A stretch of 64,000 bases of DNA. It comes from Streptococcus suis. GTDB lineage: Bacteria > Bacillota > Bacilli > Lactobacillales > Streptococcaceae. The position numbers and the translations under genes are program-made. Below are positions 54,095-64,000 of this stretch, piece by piece. Location: assembly GCA_022354845.1 (NCBI GenBank), contig CP031970.1, forward strand, positions 1,488,001-1,552,000, in the 5' to 3' direction. Each line of letters starts with the position of its first letter. Position 1 is the first letter of the stretch. The notes beneath the pieces were generated by a model that ran no database searches, was not told the origin of the DNA, and saw nothing but the letters and a program-made list of their open reading frames with translations.

Positions 54095-54829
54095 TTATAG
54101 GATTTTCGATAAGAAATCTTTCGTCCGTTCTTCTCTCGTGTGTTCGAACACATCTTCAGGAGTTCCATCTTCAACGATTACTCCTCCATCCATAAAGATG
54201 ACACGATCAGCAACTTCTCTTGCAAAACCCATTTCGTGGGTTACAATCACCATGGTCATTCCCGATTTAGCCAAATCCTGCATAACCGATAAGACCTCAC
54301 CGACCATCTCAGGGTCCAAGGCAGACGTAGGCTCATCAAAAAGCAAGACATCTGGATCCATTGCCAATCCGCGAGCAATTGCAATACGTTGCTGTTGCCC
54401 ACCTGATAAACTCTGTGGATAAGCAGTCGCCTTATCTGGTAGCCCAACCTTAGCCAGTAGGTCCATGGCTTTCTTCTCAGCATCAGCCTTCTTCATTCCC
54501 TTTGTCTTAATTGGTGATAAGGTAATATTTTCCAAGACTGTCATATTAGGGAAGAGATTAAATTGTTGAAATACCATCCCCATTTTTTCACGCATCTTAA
54601 AGATATCATTTGACTTATCAGTGATATCGACACCTTCAAATGTAACATTTCCCTTAGTAGGCACCTCTAAAAGGTTCATTGTCCGTAGAAATGTTGATTT
54701 CCCAGAACCTGATGGACCGATAATTACAACAACTTCTCCCTGTTGGATATCCAAATCAATACCCTTTAACACTTCATTATCTCCGAAGTATTTGTGCAAA
54801 CCCTTAATAGAAATAATAACCTCTGCCAT
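54095..54829 (-). CDS. Polar amino acid ABC transporter ATP-binding protein
   Basis: 244 residues, GlnQ/HisP type. Walker [15 protein letters not shown]-loop [17 protein letters not shown], signature [16 protein letters not shown], Walker [18 protein letters not shown], switch [20 protein letters not shown]. Energises import with the permease just upstream (7-nt gap). No binding-protein gene is adjacent, so the substrate is not predictable. Confidence 0.95.
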   Translation of the reverse strand: MAEVIISIKGLHKYFGDNEVLKGIDLDIQQGEVVVIIGPSGSGKSTFLRTMNLLEVPTKGNVTFEGVDITDKSNDIFKMREKMGMVFQQFNLFPNMTVLENITLSPIKTKGMKKADAEKKAMDLLAKVGLPDKATAYPQSLSGGQQQRIAIARGLAMDPDVLLFDEPTSALDPEMVGEVLSVMQDLAKSGMTMVIVTHEMGFAREVADRVIFMDGGVIVEDGTPEDVFEHTREERTKDFLSKIL

Positions 54830-54836
54830 ATCAATG

Positions 54837-55511
54837 TCACCCCTTATTCAATTTTTTCTCAAAGTATTGGACGCCCAACGTTAACACACTTGTCACAATC
54901 AAATAATAGAAGGCTGCAAATAACAAAGGCTCCGTTGTAATGTAAGTTGACGCAGAGACCGTAGTCGCTCCATTCCACAACTCAACAACGCCGATTGTTG
55001 ATAAAAGGGAACTATCTTTTACAATTGTTACAAATTCATTCCCCAAGGCAGGTAGGATATTCTTGATAGCTTGAGGCATGATGACATAGCGCATCGCTTG
55101 ATAAGGACGGATACCAAGTGAGTAGGCTGCTTCCAATTGTCCCTTCGGAACAGCATTAATCCCCGCACGTACTGTTTCGGATACATAAGCCCCCGAGTTC
55201 ATCGATAAAATAACCATCCCTGGAATCAGGCGAGACAAATCGACTGATAAAATACCTAACTGAAAAGTTGGAGCAACTAAATGAGTCATGGTAAAACCAA
55301 TCATAATCTGTACAACCATAGGAGTCCCACGGAAAATCCACACATAAATATTAGCAAACCAGACAAGTAATTTATATTTACTCCGTTGTGCAAAAGCTAA
55401 TAAAACACCCAAAATACTACCAAAGGCAACAACAAATACAGCGATAATAAGGGTAACTAATACACCATAATTAAAATAAGCCCAATAATCAGGCAAAAAA
55501 GAAAAATTCAT
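54837..55511 (-). CDS. Polar amino acid ABC transporter permease
   Basis: 224 residues from the ATG at 55511 (GAGGAG 7 nt upstream; the longer frame uses a TTG). About five membrane segments and the HEAT-loop pattern [25 protein letters not shown] of His/Glu/Gln/Arg/opine transporters. Forms a homodimer with the ATPase. No fused substrate-binding domain. Confidence 0.94.
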   Translation of the reverse strand: MNFSFLPDYWAYFNYGVLVTLIIAVFVVAFGSILGVLLAFAQRSKYKLLVWFANIYVWIFRGTPMVVQIMIGFTMTHLVAPTFQLGILSVDLSRLIPGMVILSMNSGAYVSETVRAGINAVPKGQLEAAYSLGIRPYQAMRYVIMPQAIKNILPALGNEFVTIVKDSSLLSTIGVVELWNGATTVSASTYITTEPLLFAAFYYLIVTSVLTLGVQYFEKKLNKG

Positions 55512-55595
55512 ATCTTCACTCCTCAAAAGACGTATACTACATTATATCATTTTCGAATAACTATGCAAATGCCTAGATTAATTATTCACAAAAGA

Positions 55596-55616
55596 AAAAG
55601 CACCGGTGGCGCTTTT
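55596..55616 (-). terminator. ykuJ terminator
   Basis: AAAAGCGCC-ACC-GGTGCTTTT hairpin with TTTTTC tail on the minus strand. Confidence 0.7.
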
Positions 55617-55629
55617 AACTATCCTGTAT

Positions 55630-55860
55630 TTAGTACAACAATTCGTAAATTTCCATTGCAATCAAGTCAATGCTGTCAAACGTATATGTCTCACGAGCAG
55701 CAACATCACGTAGGGTAAATACTGAACCATTTTCTTCGTCATAGCTGTAGGCAACTTCTGCAACGACAACACCATCACGTTCAAAATTACGTTTCAAGGT
55801 ACCACCATCACTGGCCATGGCTTCAAGACGATTGATAATTCTCACCAAATGTGATTCCAT
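55630..55860 (-). CDS. YkuJ family (DUF1797) protein
   Basis: 76 residues from the ATG at 55860, the one with AGGAG at a 7-nt distance; earlier ATGs are too close. Sequence SHLVRIINRLEAMASDGGTLKRNFERDGV and FTLRDVAARETYTFDSIDLIAMEIYELL matches the YkuJ/DUF1797 family as remembered. Small soluble protein of unknown function. Confidence 0.85.
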   Translation of the reverse strand: MESHLVRIINRLEAMASDGGTLKRNFERDGVVVAEVAYSYDEENGSVFTLRDVAARETYTFDSIDLIAMEIYELLY

Positions 55861-55982
55861 ATTCATTCTCCTCTTCTTAATATAGAAATATTCTACCATA
55901 ATTTTGTGAAAAAGTCTTATTTTTAAGTAATTTCTTCCCCCAATTTTTCGTAAAAAGAAAGACTAGAATGCATATCAGTTTC

Positions 55983-56036
55983 TTGCATTTTCTCCAAAAC
56001 TTGATATAATTAAAACAGAACTGACCTTTATTGACT
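55983..56036 (+). promoter_or_regulatory. clpE promoter with CtsR-like operator
   Basis: TTGCAT (55983-55988), 16 nt, TATAAT (56005-56010). Directly downstream, on the start point, is ACTGACC-TTT-ATTGACT (56020-56036): a tandem heptad matching the inverse CtsR box TTTGACC-NTN-TTTGACC at 11 of 14 heptad positions. The leader to clpE is then about 170 nt and holds nothing else I recognise. Confidence 0.7.
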
Positions 56037-56188
56037 ATTCAATAAAGACCTTACTTCGTGGAAATTCATCTGATTGCGCAATGGTATGTGACTCAATCTA
56101 TACACAATATTCTAACATTCGAGTAGGAAAATATGAGATTAATTTTCACAGAGTTTTGTAATGTTACTATTAGAAAAGAGGTAATTGA

Positions 56189-58435
56189 ATGCTCTGTACA
56201 AACTGTAAAATAAATGATGCCACCATTCATCTCTATACAAATATGAATGGAAAACAACAGAAAGTTGACCTTTGCCATAATTGTTATCAAATTATGAAAA
56301 CGGATCCAAATAATGCTATCTTACGTGGCTTAGGGGAGAACTTAACTAATCCAAACAATATGGATCCCTTTAGTGAATTTTTCAATCATTTAGGTGGTTA
56401 CCCTGGTAATACCCCAGCTGGTAAGAATCGAGATCAAACACCTCCTACTCAAGCAGGCGGTGGCAACGGTGGTGGTCGATTCAATCAACCAAATGCGGGT
56501 CAAACCCAAACAGTCCCACAACCAAATGGATTGCTGGAAGAATTTGGGATTAATGTTACTGAGATTGCACGACGTGGAGATATTGACCCCGTTATTGGAC
56601 GCGATCAAGAAATCACTCGGGTGATTGAAATTTTGAACCGTCGCACCAAAAACAACCCCGTTCTTATCGGTGAGCCCGGTGTTGGTAAAACTGCAGTCGT
56701 TGAAGGACTAGCACAAAAAATTGTAGACGGGGACGTTCCACATAAACTTCAAAACAAAGAAGTCATTCGATTAGACGTTGTCAGCCTTGTTCAAGGAACA
56801 GGAATCCGAGGTCAATTTGAAGAACGCATGCAAAAACTCATGGAAGAAATTCGGAACCGACGTGAAGTTATTCTCTTCATTGATGAAATTCATGAGATTG
56901 TCGGAGCTGGTTCTGCAGGAGATGGAAACATGGATGCCGGCAATATTCTAAAACCCGCCCTCGCTCGTGGTGAAATGCAACTGGTCGGTGCTACTACTTT
57001 AAATGAATACCGCATTATAGAAAAAGATGCAGCTCTTGAACGTCGGATGCAACCTGTAAAAGTTGACGAACCAAGTGTTGAAGAAACAATCACTATCTTA
57101 AAAGGTATTCAGAATAAATACCAAGACTACCACCATGTAAAATATTCCCCTGAGGCAATTGAAGCTGCGGCCGTATTATCCAACCGCTATATTCAAGACC
57201 GATTCTTACCTGACAAAGCGATTGATTTGCTAGACGAAGCTGGATCAAAAATGAACTTAACCTTGAACTTCGTGGATCCTAAAGAAATTGACCAACGGTT
57301 AATTGATGCCGAAAATCGTAAAGAACAAGCAACTCGTAATGAAGATTACGAAAAAGCTGCCTATTATCGTGACCAAATTGCAAAATATAAAGAAATGCAA
57401 AAGGCAACGATTAGTGAGGAGGATATTCCTCTCATTACCGAAAAAGAAATCGAAGCCATCATTGAACAAAAAACAAATATCCCTGTTGGCGAGCTGAAAG
57501 AAAAAGAACAGTCTCAATTGATACATTTGGCAAGTGATCTCAAAGCGCATGTCATTGGACAAGACGATGCTGTTGATAAAATTGCAAAAGCAATCCGTCG
57601 CAATCGTGTAGGACTTGGAGCACCAAATCGTCCAATTGGTTCCTTCTTATTCGTAGGACCTACTGGCGTCGGTAAAACAGAATTATCAAAACAATTAGCC
57701 ATTGAGCTCTTCGGTTCAGCGGACAGCATGATTCGATTTGATATGTCTGAATATATGGAAAAACACGCAGTTGCAAAACTAGTCGGTGCCCCTCCTGGAT
57801 ATGTGGGGTATGAAGAAGCTGGCCAACTAACAGAAAAAGTCCGTCGCAATCCATACTCACTCATTCTCCTTGATGAAGTTGAAAAGGCGCATCCAGATGT
57901 GATGCACATGTTCCTACAAGTTCTTGATGACGGTCGACTGACAGATGGACAAGGGCGAACAGTCAGCTTCAAAGATACCATTATCATTATGACTTCAAAT
58001 GCTGGTACAGGTAAGGTTGAGGCCAGCGTGGGATTTGGAGCCGCTATGGAAGGTCGTACACAATCTGTTCTTGGCCAACTCGGTAATTTCTTCACTCCCG
58101 AATTCATGAACCGCTTCGATGGAATTATTGAATTCCAACCACTTACAAAAGAACATCTGCTCCAAATTGTCAGTCTCATGTTGGAAGACGTCAACCGTCG
58201 CTTATCTACAAACGGTATTCGACTACATGTGACCGATAAAGTAAAGGAAAAATTAGTTGATCTTGGTTACGATCCTAAAATGGGTGCACGTCCCCTTCGC
58301 AGGACCATTCAAGACCAAATTGAAGATGCCATTACCGATTTCTATTTAGAGAATCCTAATGAGAAAGATTTACGAGCTGTCATGACCAATAAAGGCACCA
58401 TCCAAATCAAAGCTCAACCGCCAAAAGAAAAATAA
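56189..58435 (+). CDS. clpE: ATP-dependent Clp protease ATPase ClpE
   Basis: 748 residues. N-terminal zinc finger (Cys3, Cys6, Cys29, Cys32), a Gly/Asn/Gln-rich linker, then two AAA+ modules: first Walker [14 protein letters not shown], second [12 protein letters not shown] with [18 protein letters not shown]-like helical segment ([17 protein letters not shown]) lies between, as in ClpE/ClpC. A heat-shock unfoldase that feeds ClpP. GAGGT ribosome site; regulated by CtsR by inference from the upstream operator. Confidence 0.96.
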   Translation: MLCTNCKINDATIHLYTNMNGKQQKVDLCHNCYQIMKTDPNNAILRGLGENLTNPNNMDPFSEFFNHLGGYPGNTPAGKNRDQTPPTQAGGGNGGGRFNQPNAGQTQTVPQPNGLLEEFGINVTEIARRGDIDPVIGRDQEITRVIEILNRRTKNNPVLIGEPGVGKTAVVEGLAQKIVDGDVPHKLQNKEVIRLDVVSLVQGTGIRGQFEERMQKLMEEIRNRREVILFIDEIHEIVGAGSAGDGNMDAGNILKPALARGEMQLVGATTLNEYRIIEKDAALERRMQPVKVDEPSVEETITILKGIQNKYQDYHHVKYSPEAIEAAAVLSNRYIQDRFLPDKAIDLLDEAGSKMNLTLNFVDPKEIDQRLIDAENRKEQATRNEDYEKAAYYRDQIAKYKEMQKATISEEDIPLITEKEIEAIIEQKTNIPVGELKEKEQSQLIHLASDLKAHVIGQDDAVDKIAKAIRRNRVGLGAPNRPIGSFLFVGPTGVGKTELSKQLAIELFGSADSMIRFDMSEYMEKHAVAKLVGAPPGYVGYEEAGQLTEKVRRNPYSLILLDEVEKAHPDVMHMFLQVLDDGRLTDGQGRTVSFKDTIIIMTSNAGTGKVEASVGFGAAMEGRTQSVLGQLGNFFTPEFMNRFDGIIEFQPLTKEHLLQIVSLMLEDVNRRLSTNGIRLHVTDKVKEKLVDLGYDPKMGARPLRRTIQDQIEDAITDFYLENPNEKDLRAVMTNKGTIQIKAQPPKEK

Positions 58436-58443
58436 AACATGTT

Positions 58444-58480
58444 AGCGGAGGCATCCGGCTAGGTTGCCCCGCTCTTTTTA
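58444..58480 (+). terminator. clpE terminator
   Basis: AGCGG-GGCA / TTGCC-CGCT stem with mismatch, followed by CTTTTTA. Confidence 0.75.
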
Positions 58481-58541
58481 TCTCCAATCCATAAAATTCA
58501 AAAAATTCCAACAAATACTTAAAGAAAAATTTAGGCTAAAA

Positions 58542-58550
58542 TGGTATAAT
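58542..58550 (+). promoter_or_regulatory. Extended -10 promoter of the Nudix gene
   Basis: TGGTATAAT on the plus strand, 31 nt before the ATG at 58582. Confidence 0.6.
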
Positions 58551-58581
58551 AAAAAAAAGCCCCTATTAAAAGGAGAATACC

Positions 58582-59049
58582 ATGTCAAATGCAATTTTCG
58601 GTGAAAAAAAGAATGGTGTACACTACACCAATCGTTATGGAGTCTATGCTGTTATTCCTGATGAGAAATTAGAGAAAATTGTATTGGTTCAAGCTCCTAA
58701 TGGAGCCTGGTTCCTCCCAGGTGGAGAGATTGAGGAAGGGGAAAATCACCTATCAGCCCTAGAAAGAGAATTAATTGAAGAATTAGGCTTCACCGCTAAA
58801 ATCGGACAATATTTTGGTCAAGCGGCTGAGTATTTTTATTCCAGCCATCGTGATACTCATTTTTACAACCCAGCTTATATCTATCAAGTTACCAGTTACA
58901 AACAAGTTGGGGCACCATTAGAAGACTTTAATCATATTGCTTGGTTTCCTATTGAAGAGGCTATTAACAAACTGAAACGTGGTAGCCACAAATGGGGAAT
59001 TGAACAATGGAAAAAGCTAGAATTAGCTCAAAAAAGACTGGATAAATAA
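58582..59049 (+). CDS. Nudix family hydrolase
   Basis: 155 residues. Nudix box GGEIEEGENHLSALERELIEELGF (GX5EX7REXXEEXG-like with Leu for Val) at about 48-71. Hydrolyses nucleoside diphosphates linked to another moiety; substrate not predictable. Aligned with the clpE-Nudix-DUF1827-ileS order seen in other streptococci. Confidence 0.92.
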   Translation: MSNAIFGEKKNGVHYTNRYGVYAVIPDEKLEKIVLVQAPNGAWFLPGGEIEEGENHLSALERELIEELGFTAKIGQYFGQAAEYFYSSHRDTHFYNPAYIYQVTSYKQVGAPLEDFNHIAWFPIEEAINKLKRGSHKWGIEQWKKLELAQKRLDK

Positions 59050-59058
59050 GCCCAAGAG

Positions 59059-59067
59059 TGCTATAAT
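59059..59067 (+). promoter_or_regulatory. Extended -10 promoter of DUF1827
   Basis: TGCTATAAT on the plus strand, 28 nt before the ATG at 59096; GGAGG precedes that ATG. Confidence 0.6.
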
Positions 59068-59095
59068 GTAGCCAAAGAGACGGAGGAATTTTCGC

Positions 59096-59404
59096 ATGAA
59101 AATTATCAATACGACGAATAGTCATTCTCAATTAGTGCAAAATCAACTAGCCAATACCGATGCTTTCCTAGTAGAAACCTATTCTGCAGGAAACACCGAT
59201 GTCCTTTTTACACAAGCTCCACGACATTACGAGCTCCTTATTAGAAATAAATACCGTGCCATCCAACCAGCAGAAGTCAATAAAATTCGCGATTATTTTC
59301 TACGTCGGAAAGTTGATGAACGGATAATAAATAAGGCAGCCATTCAAACGATTCATACTGACCGCCTAATTGAAATGTCTATCCCTATTATTACTGAAGA
59401 TTAA
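59096..59404 (+). CDS. DUF1827 family protein
   Basis: 102 residues. Starts MKIINTTNSHSQLVQNQL and contains YELLIRNKYRAIQPAEV, matching the DUF1827 family of lactic acid bacteria as remembered. Soluble, function unknown. Between the Nudix gene and converging ileS. Confidence 0.85.
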   Translation: MKIINTTNSHSQLVQNQLANTDAFLVETYSAGNTDVLFTQAPRHYELLIRNKYRAIQPAEVNKIRDYFLRRKVDERIINKAAIQTIHTDRLIEMSIPIITED

Positions 59405-59429
59405 GAAGCTCAAGGCTTCTTTTTTTTTT
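59404..59429 (+). terminator. DUF1827 terminator
   Basis: AGAAGC-TCAAG-GCTTCT followed by nine T, starting on the stop codon. Confidence 0.9.
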
Positions 59430-59431
59430 CG

Positions 59432-59464
59432 AAAAAAGCCTATCCAAAAATAGATAGACTTTTA
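59432..59464 (-). terminator. ileS terminator
   Basis: AAAG-CTATC / GATAG-CTTTT type stem (one mismatch, loop about 8 nt) with TTTTTTC on the minus strand. Confidence 0.75.
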
Positions 59465-59467
59465 TAC

Positions 59468-62257
59468 TTACGCTTCAAAACCTTGAGCTACTGCTTCCGC
59501 AAAGTTTTCTTCCACTACGCTTGCACAGTGGTCACAGATTGTTGCACCATAGCTACGCTCTACAACACTAGTATCAATGCGACGGCAACGATCACAAACT
59601 TCACCAGTTGCACGAGCAACAGTAAAGGCAAGATCATCAACTTCTACCGCTGATGCAGGAGCAGCTTCGGTGGTAACTGTCAAATCAGATACAATCAAAA
59701 GTTGAGCAAGGTCAGCATTTAAGCCTTCCAAGAATGACTTGGTTTCAGCTGAGACATAGGCTGTCAAATGCGCTTCAAGTGACTTACCAATCACTTTTGC
59801 ATTACGCGCTTCTTCCAAGGCTTTTTGTGCCTGAGTACGGAAGACCATAACCTTCTCCCAGTCAGCCAACAACTGCGCATCATTCGCAAAGGTTTCCACC
59901 TCTGGCATTTCCGCCAATTGTACAAATTCTTCTGGTTCGTATTCCAAATATGACCAGATTTCTTCTGCGGTATGTGGCAAGATTGGGGTCAAGAGCTTGG
60001 TAATTTTCACCAAGATGTCATAGAAAACAGTTTGCATCTGACGGCGAGACAAGGATTTCGCACCATCAATGTAGACCACGTCCTTAGCAAAATCCAAGTA
60101 GAAGGCTGACAAGTCAAGCGTGACAAAGTTTACCACAGACTTGTAGATGGCCATGAAATCATAGCTATCGTAGGCATCACGGATTTGTGCAACCAGTTTG
60201 TTGAATTTCACCAAGAGGTATTGGTCAACTGAACGAAGCTCGTCATAAGCTACCGCATCGCTTGCTGGATTGAAATCAGAGGTATTAGCAATCAAGAAAC
60301 GGAGTGTGTTACGAATTTTCCTGTAAGTTTCAGAAACTTGTCCAAGAATTTCCATTGATACACGGACATCATTTGACGTATCAACTGAAGTCACCCACAA
60401 ACGCAAAATTTCTGCACCAAATTGTTTTTCAACATCACTTGGTAAAATCGTATTACCAAGAGATTTAGACATCTTCAAGCCTTTACCATCTAGGACAAAT
60501 CCTTGTGATAATACTGCCTTATATGGCGCATTACCATTGACTGCTACAGAGGTGATTAAGGAAGAGTTAAACCAGCCACGGTATTGGTCAGATCCTTCAA
60601 GATAAAGGTCTGCTGGATAGGCAAGGTTTTCACGAGCGTTCATGACACCATTCCAAGATGAACCAGAATCAAACCATACGTCCATGATATCTGTTTCTTT
60701 GGTAAATTCGCCATTTGGTGAACCTGGATGAGTAAATCCAGCTGGAAGAAGGTCTTTAGCTTCTGATTTCCACCAGATGATTGAACCATGCTCTTCAAAG
60801 AGAGCTGCAACGTGGTCCGTCACTTCCTTAGACATGATCGCTGTACCATCTTCTGCATAGAAGATAGGAAGTGGTACACCCCAAGCTCGCTGACGTGAGA
60901 TGACCCAGTCACCACGGTCACGGATCATATTGTAGAGACGTGTTTTACCCCAACCTGGAATGAAGTTTGTTGCTTCGATTTGATCTAAAATTTCTTGACG
61001 GAATTTAGAAACAGAAGCAAACCACTGTGGCACTGCACGCCAGATAATTGGTTTCTTGGTCCGCCAGTCAAATGGATAAGAGTGACTAATCACTTCACTA
61101 GCAAGAAGCAAGTCCCCTAGTTTTTCTTTTACAGTTGGAACAACCTTGTCATAGAATTGCCCTTCAAAATCAGGACCAGCATTTTCCATCATCAAGCCAC
61201 GTTCGTTGACAGTTACGGCCACCTCTAAATTGTATTTGATTCCGACATTATAGTCATCTTCACCAAAACCAGGAGCCGTATGGACAATACCAGTACCTGA
61301 ATCTGTCGTTACATGATCACCCAAGATGACCAATTCATCCACTTCAATATCCCATGGGTGCTCTGTGACAATATATTCAAACTCAGCACCCTTGTGTTTT
61401 GAAATCACTTCGAAGGATTGCCAACCAAATTTGGCTGCCAAACTATCAACCAAGGCTTCTGCCAATACATACTTACGGTCAGAACCTTCTGGCTGAACAA
61501 GTACATAATCAATATCTGCACCCATTGTCAATCCACGTGAAGCTGTAACAGTAAATGGTGTAGTTGTCCAAACAACGATATAGCTATCTGAATCTAACAC
61601 CCCCTTGCCATCTTTGACCTTGTTAGCATAGTAAAGGGATGTTGAATCAATGTCATGGTATTCGATTTCTGCTTCAGCAAGGGCAGATTCAGATGACCAT
61701 GACCAGTAGACAGGCTTAGCACCGCGGTAGATATAGCCCTTGTCTGCCATAGCACCGAAGACACGGATTTGAGTTGCTTCGTAGTCTTTCGTCAAGGTGA
61801 TGTATGGATTTTCCCAATCAGCAGAGACACCAAGACGCTTGAAGTCATCACGTTGCTTATCTACCTGACTTAAGGCATAATCACGACACATTTCAAGGTA
61901 TTCAACCAAGTCCATCTCTTTCCGTTTAACACCTTGTTTTGCCAAGACTTGCTCAATTGGAAGACCATGAGTATCCCAACCTGGTACGTAAGGAGCTCGG
62001 AAACCAGACATCGATTTAGAACGGACAATGATATCTTTAGAAACTTTATTTAAGGCATGCCCAACGTGGATATTTCCGTTTGCGTAGGGAGGACCATCGT
62101 GTAGGTGGAAGGACGGTTTTCCTTCGTTCAGTTCTTGACGTCGCACATACAAGTTTGCTTCATCCCAAGCTTTTTGCCATTCAGGTTCGCGTGTTGGCAA
62201 ACCTGCGCGCATAGGAAAGGCTGTTTTACCCAAATTGAGGGTTTCTTTTAGTTTCAT
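59468..62257 (-). CDS. ileS: Isoleucyl-tRNA synthetase
   Basis: 929 residues from the second of two adjacent ATGs (62257), which has AAGGAG 5 nt upstream. HIGH-type motif in [18 protein letters not shown] motif in [10 protein letters not shown], editing domain with [11 protein letters not shown], and a C-terminal zinc finger (CDRCRR and CDHC). Charges tRNA-Ile. Expressed behind a T-box leader and a GNAT gene. Confidence 0.96.
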   Translation of the reverse strand: MKLKETLNLGKTAFPMRAGLPTREPEWQKAWDEANLYVRRQELNEGKPSFHLHDGPPYANGNIHVGHALNKVSKDIIVRSKSMSGFRAPYVPGWDTHGLPIEQVLAKQGVKRKEMDLVEYLEMCRDYALSQVDKQRDDFKRLGVSADWENPYITLTKDYEATQIRVFGAMADKGYIYRGAKPVYWSWSSESALAEAEIEYHDIDSTSLYYANKVKDGKGVLDSDSYIVVWTTTPFTVTASRGLTMGADIDYVLVQPEGSDRKYVLAEALVDSLAAKFGWQSFEVISKHKGAEFEYIVTEHPWDIEVDELVILGDHVTTDSGTGIVHTAPGFGEDDYNVGIKYNLEVAVTVNERGLMMENAGPDFEGQFYDKVVPTVKEKLGDLLLASEVISHSYPFDWRTKKPIIWRAVPQWFASVSKFRQEILDQIEATNFIPGWGKTRLYNMIRDRGDWVISRQRAWGVPLPIFYAEDGTAIMSKEVTDHVAALFEEHGSIIWWKSEAKDLLPAGFTHPGSPNGEFTKETDIMDVWFDSGSSWNGVMNARENLAYPADLYLEGSDQYRGWFNSSLITSVAVNGNAPYKAVLSQGFVLDGKGLKMSKSLGNTILPSDVEKQFGAEILRLWVTSVDTSNDVRVSMEILGQVSETYRKIRNTLRFLIANTSDFNPASDAVAYDELRSVDQYLLVKFNKLVAQIRDAYDSYDFMAIYKSVVNFVTLDLSAFYLDFAKDVVYIDGAKSLSRRQMQTVFYDILVKITKLLTPILPHTAEEIWSYLEYEPEEFVQLAEMPEVETFANDAQLLADWEKVMVFRTQAQKALEEARNAKVIGKSLEAHLTAYVSAETKSFLEGLNADLAQLLIVSDLTVTTEAAPASAVEVDDLAFTVARATGEVCDRCRRIDTSVVERSYGATICDHCASVVEENFAEAVAQGFEA

Positions 62258-62267
62258 CATAACTCCT

Positions 62268-62711
62268 TTATTTAACAATTAATTCCATTTTCATTTCTTG
62301 ACCATCTAAACCGACTGGCTGAAAGCCAAATTTTTCTAAGATGTACCGCATTTTATGATTACCGATTACATAATTTACGGTAACCTTATGGCACTGCTGA
62401 TCATCCCTAGCTCGTTGTAACACTTGCCGAATGACCTCCTTGCCAAAGCTCTGATTTTGATACTTCTGATCAATGAGCAAGCGCCAGATATAATAACTGT
62501 TTTCCATAGGCTGATAGGACAACAAGAGAAATCCCACTGTTAGCTGTCCAGATTTAACAGCATATGGAAATAGGTCTTCACTATCTCGATACAGCCATGC
62601 CTGAGCTAATGAATATTCAACTGACGCCACTCGGCGCTGATCTTTAGGTGCTACTTCAAGATCTAGCACCTGATCAAAATTATCTTTGTTTACCAGTTCT
62701 AATCGTATCAT
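62268..62711 (-). CDS. GNAT family acetyltransferase between the T-box and ileS
   Basis: 147 residues from the ATG at 62711 ([20 protein letters not shown]); the frame upstream runs back into the T-box and is not plausible protein. GNAT landmarks: [17 protein letters not shown] (acetyl-CoA loop) and [15 protein letters not shown]. Related to spermine/spermidine-type acetyltransferases. No ribosome site at normal distance: the terminator T-run ends right at the ATG. Lies in the ileS operon, so charged by isoleucine supply; purpose unknown. Confidence 0.85.
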   Translation of the reverse strand: MIRLELVNKDNFDQVLDLEVAPKDQRRVASVEYSLAQAWLYRDSEDLFPYAVKSGQLTVGFLLLSYQPMENSYYIWRLLIDQKYQNQSFGKEVIRQVLQRARDDQQCHKVTVNYVIGNHKMRYILEKFGFQPVGLDGQEMKMELIVK

Positions 62712-62726
62712 AAAAAATAAAAAAAA

Positions 62727-62930
62727 CTCCCGCCAAATAAGGACGAAAGTTCGTGGTACCACCTTAGTTCAGATAGAGTTTCCCCTATCCCTCAAGCGTT
62801 CGTAACGTGAACCGACGTCTTTCCCTACTTCTTTCAGGAAAAATCATGCAAAGGGATTATCGCAAGAAAGGGATTGTAGGGCTTCCACCGTCTCCTACTC
62901 GCTAAAAATATTTCTATTGATAGTGTCTTT
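62727..62930 (-). ncRNA. T-box leader of the GNAT-ileS operon
   Basis: Contains the canonical T-box AAGGTGGTACCACG (complement of 62752-62765). Upstream are stem I elements (GGTGGAAGC and long pairings), downstream is the terminator hairpin ACTTTCGTCC / GGCGGGAGT followed by eight T. The UGGU of the T-box pairs with the tRNA NCCA end when uncharged, allowing read-through. Isoleucine specificity is inferred from ileS; the specifier codon was not pinned down with certainty. Confidence 0.93.
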
Positions 62931-62938
62931 GCTCTCAG

Positions 62939-63631
62939 TTATTTTTCATCAATTGACAAGGCAATTGTTTCATTTTCTTCAAATGCTGTTGCTTGACGTG
63001 TCAATTCTGCAATTTCTTCTTCAGAAAGTTGTAAGGTATAATCCAAGTCTTTCTCTTCCACAGGTGCTTCTTCATCAAGCACTTTTACCAATACTTCTCT
63101 AAAGGCTTCATCGCTTGTTTGGATGTAAGATGCAGTTGGTCGTAAAATATCCTCCCACTCAGGTGAGTTTACCAATGACAACTGACTTTCGATTGTTGAT
63201 TTCAAGCGCTGATGGAACACACGTGTTTTATTCTTCAACTCTTCTGTTTCAACCGCTACTTTTTTAGCACTATCAGTCGAGATACGAAGAATTTCATTTG
63301 CCTTATCTTTCGCTTCATGCAATAAGGTTGCCACATCATAATCTGCTTGTTTAATGATATTTGCTGCTTGCTCATCCGCAGCTTTTTTCACTTTTTCAGC
63401 AGTATCTTGAGCCAATAGAACGGATTTGCTTAACGATTCTTTCATTTCATCAAAATAAGCCAATCGCTCACGCAAACTCTTCAATTCCAGCTCTTGTTCG
63501 TGATTTTTACGAACTAACTCTTCATAATCACGCGTTACAATATCTAAAAAGTCATCAACTTCATCTGCATCATAACCACGGAATTTTGTTCCGAAGGTTT
63601 TATCTTTTAATTCTAGTGCTGTTAGTACCAT
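62939..63631 (-). CDS. divIVA: Cell-division protein DivIVA
   Basis: 230 residues. N-terminal membrane-binding segment (LTALELKDKTFGTKFRGYDADEVDDFLD), central coiled coil (about 30-135) and an acidic C-terminal tail (EEIAELTRQATAFEENE). Marks negatively curved membrane at septum and poles. Last gene of the cell-division cluster end ylmH-divIVA. Confidence 0.95.
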   Translation of the reverse strand: MVLTALELKDKTFGTKFRGYDADEVDDFLDIVTRDYEELVRKNHEQELELKSLRERLAYFDEMKESLSKSVLLAQDTAEKVKKAADEQAANIIKQADYDVATLLHEAKDKANEILRISTDSAKKVAVETEELKNKTRVFHQRLKSTIESQLSLVNSPEWEDILRPTASYIQTSDEAFREVLVKVLDEEAPVEEKDLDYTLQLSEEEIAELTRQATAFEENETIALSIDEK

Positions 63632-63639
63632 GGTTCCTC

Positions 63640-64000
63640 CTAAGTTTTTACTATGTCTATCTTTAATTTTATCTTTCCTTGCTTAGAAAAACCTAAAAAC
63701 TCGTTTAATCGAATTCTACCGTGTTTTCTCACACTAATCAATTGCCCAATTTCAACTGTCCGACTTGGTTGATCGGATTGGAGATAATCCAACTTTACAT
63801 GCCCTGCTTCTATCAACTTATTCGCAGTAGAGCGTGAAAGATTAAAAGCAACCGCAACCAACTTATCCAGTCTCAAACTGGAAACAAGAACATCTTTTGA
63901 ACGCCAGTCCTGTTGGTTCAATAATTGAACTGACAGCCATGAAATTTCTCGTACCTTGACAGGAACACGAGCAATTTTGGTGATAGACTGTTGAGCAATC
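63640..64000 (-). CDS. ylmH: YlmH, RNA-binding S4-domain protein, 5' part outside the window
   Basis: 119 residues are visible; the frame stays open to the window edge, and YlmH is usually about 260 aa. The C-terminal S4 domain is seen: SSLRLDKLVAVAFNLSRSTANKLIEAGHVKLDYLQ. An internal TTG at 63921 is not the start. YlmH binds ribosomal complexes and precedes divIVA in Firmicutes. Confidence 0.93.
   Translation of the reverse strand, partial: IAQQSITKIARVPVKVREISWLSVQLLNQQDWRSKDVLVSSLRLDKLVAVAFNLSRSTANKLIEAGHVKLDYLQSDQPSRTVEIGQLISVRKHGRIRLNEFLGFSKQGKIKLKIDIVKT

Noticed and set aside
57514..58194. Open frame of 226 codons on the minus strand inside clpE
   Set aside because: Antisense shadow of a strongly conserved AAA+ gene; Ser/Pro/Arg-rich composition typical of such shadows and no ribosome site.
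1..64000. rRNA, tRNA and intact insertion sequences
   Set aside because: No tRNA-like cloverleaf with CCA region, rRNA motif or transposase was found when reading both strands.

Overview
The window looks like chromosome of a low-GC streptococcus, most probably Streptococcus suis or a close relative. Clues are the streptococcal small families (DUF3272, DUF1827, YkuJ/DUF1797), the ylmH-divIVA-ileS order, a preQ1-II riboswitch on queT, an SMK-type leader on metK, a mevalonate route, PgdA, CtsR-type control of clpE, and many promoters with an extended -10 (TGnTATAAT). No rRNA, tRNA, CRISPR array or intact insertion sequence was seen. The species call is inference.

Layout. 1-2312: 3'-truncated hsdM of a type I R-M system. 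2313-3714: gap and an unknown 272-aa gene behind a ComR-box-like palindrome. 3721-8254: sprT, tex, a deoxynucleoside kinase, queT with its riboswitch, and gtrA. 8278-14472: an AT-rich three-gene operon (coiled-coil protein; VirB4/HerA-like ATPase; nuclease-motif protein with a glycine zipper) that I cannot assign to a named system. 14677-24694: yihY, a MITE-like repeat, map-GNAT-murA, a quinone reductase, metK, comEB, a CBS protein, an M42 peptidase, birA and DUF3272. 24912-33833: dnaX, an fRMsr-type GAF protein, DUF1294, padR, udk, an oxidoreductase-helicase pair, pgdA, a glyoxalase and gpmA. 34057-37904: thiolase, mvaS, mvaA (acetyl-CoA to mevalonate).

38593-42322: a decayed integrated element between near-identical direct repeats. 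It holds a CI/LexA-like repressor with a cluster of operator half-sites, a DUF898 membrane protein, a fossil second repressor tail, a compact promoter-hairpin-terminator RNA directly upstream of an Abi_2 (HEPN RX4H) gene, and an integrase split by an internal deletion. The RNA/Abi_2 pair looks like an RNA-antitoxin/HEPN-toxin module.

42521-64000: housekeeping. hup, ypmS-ypmR-degV, a membrane protein, an HD hydrolase, then the tight run xseA-xseB-ispA-tlyA-argR-recN; a zinc metallopeptidase, folD, an amino-acid ABC pair without binding protein, ykuJ, clpE behind a CtsR-like site, Nudix, DUF1827, and T-box-GNAT-ileS downstream of ylmH-divIVA.

Cross-cutting themes. Four genes (tex, birA, DUF3272, more weakly gtrA) have an extended -10 only 6-7 nt before the start codon, predicting leaderless mRNAs. 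A modular hairpin repeat (hairpin, GTTGGARATRA linker, hairpin) recurs in several intergenic gaps with different but compensated stems.
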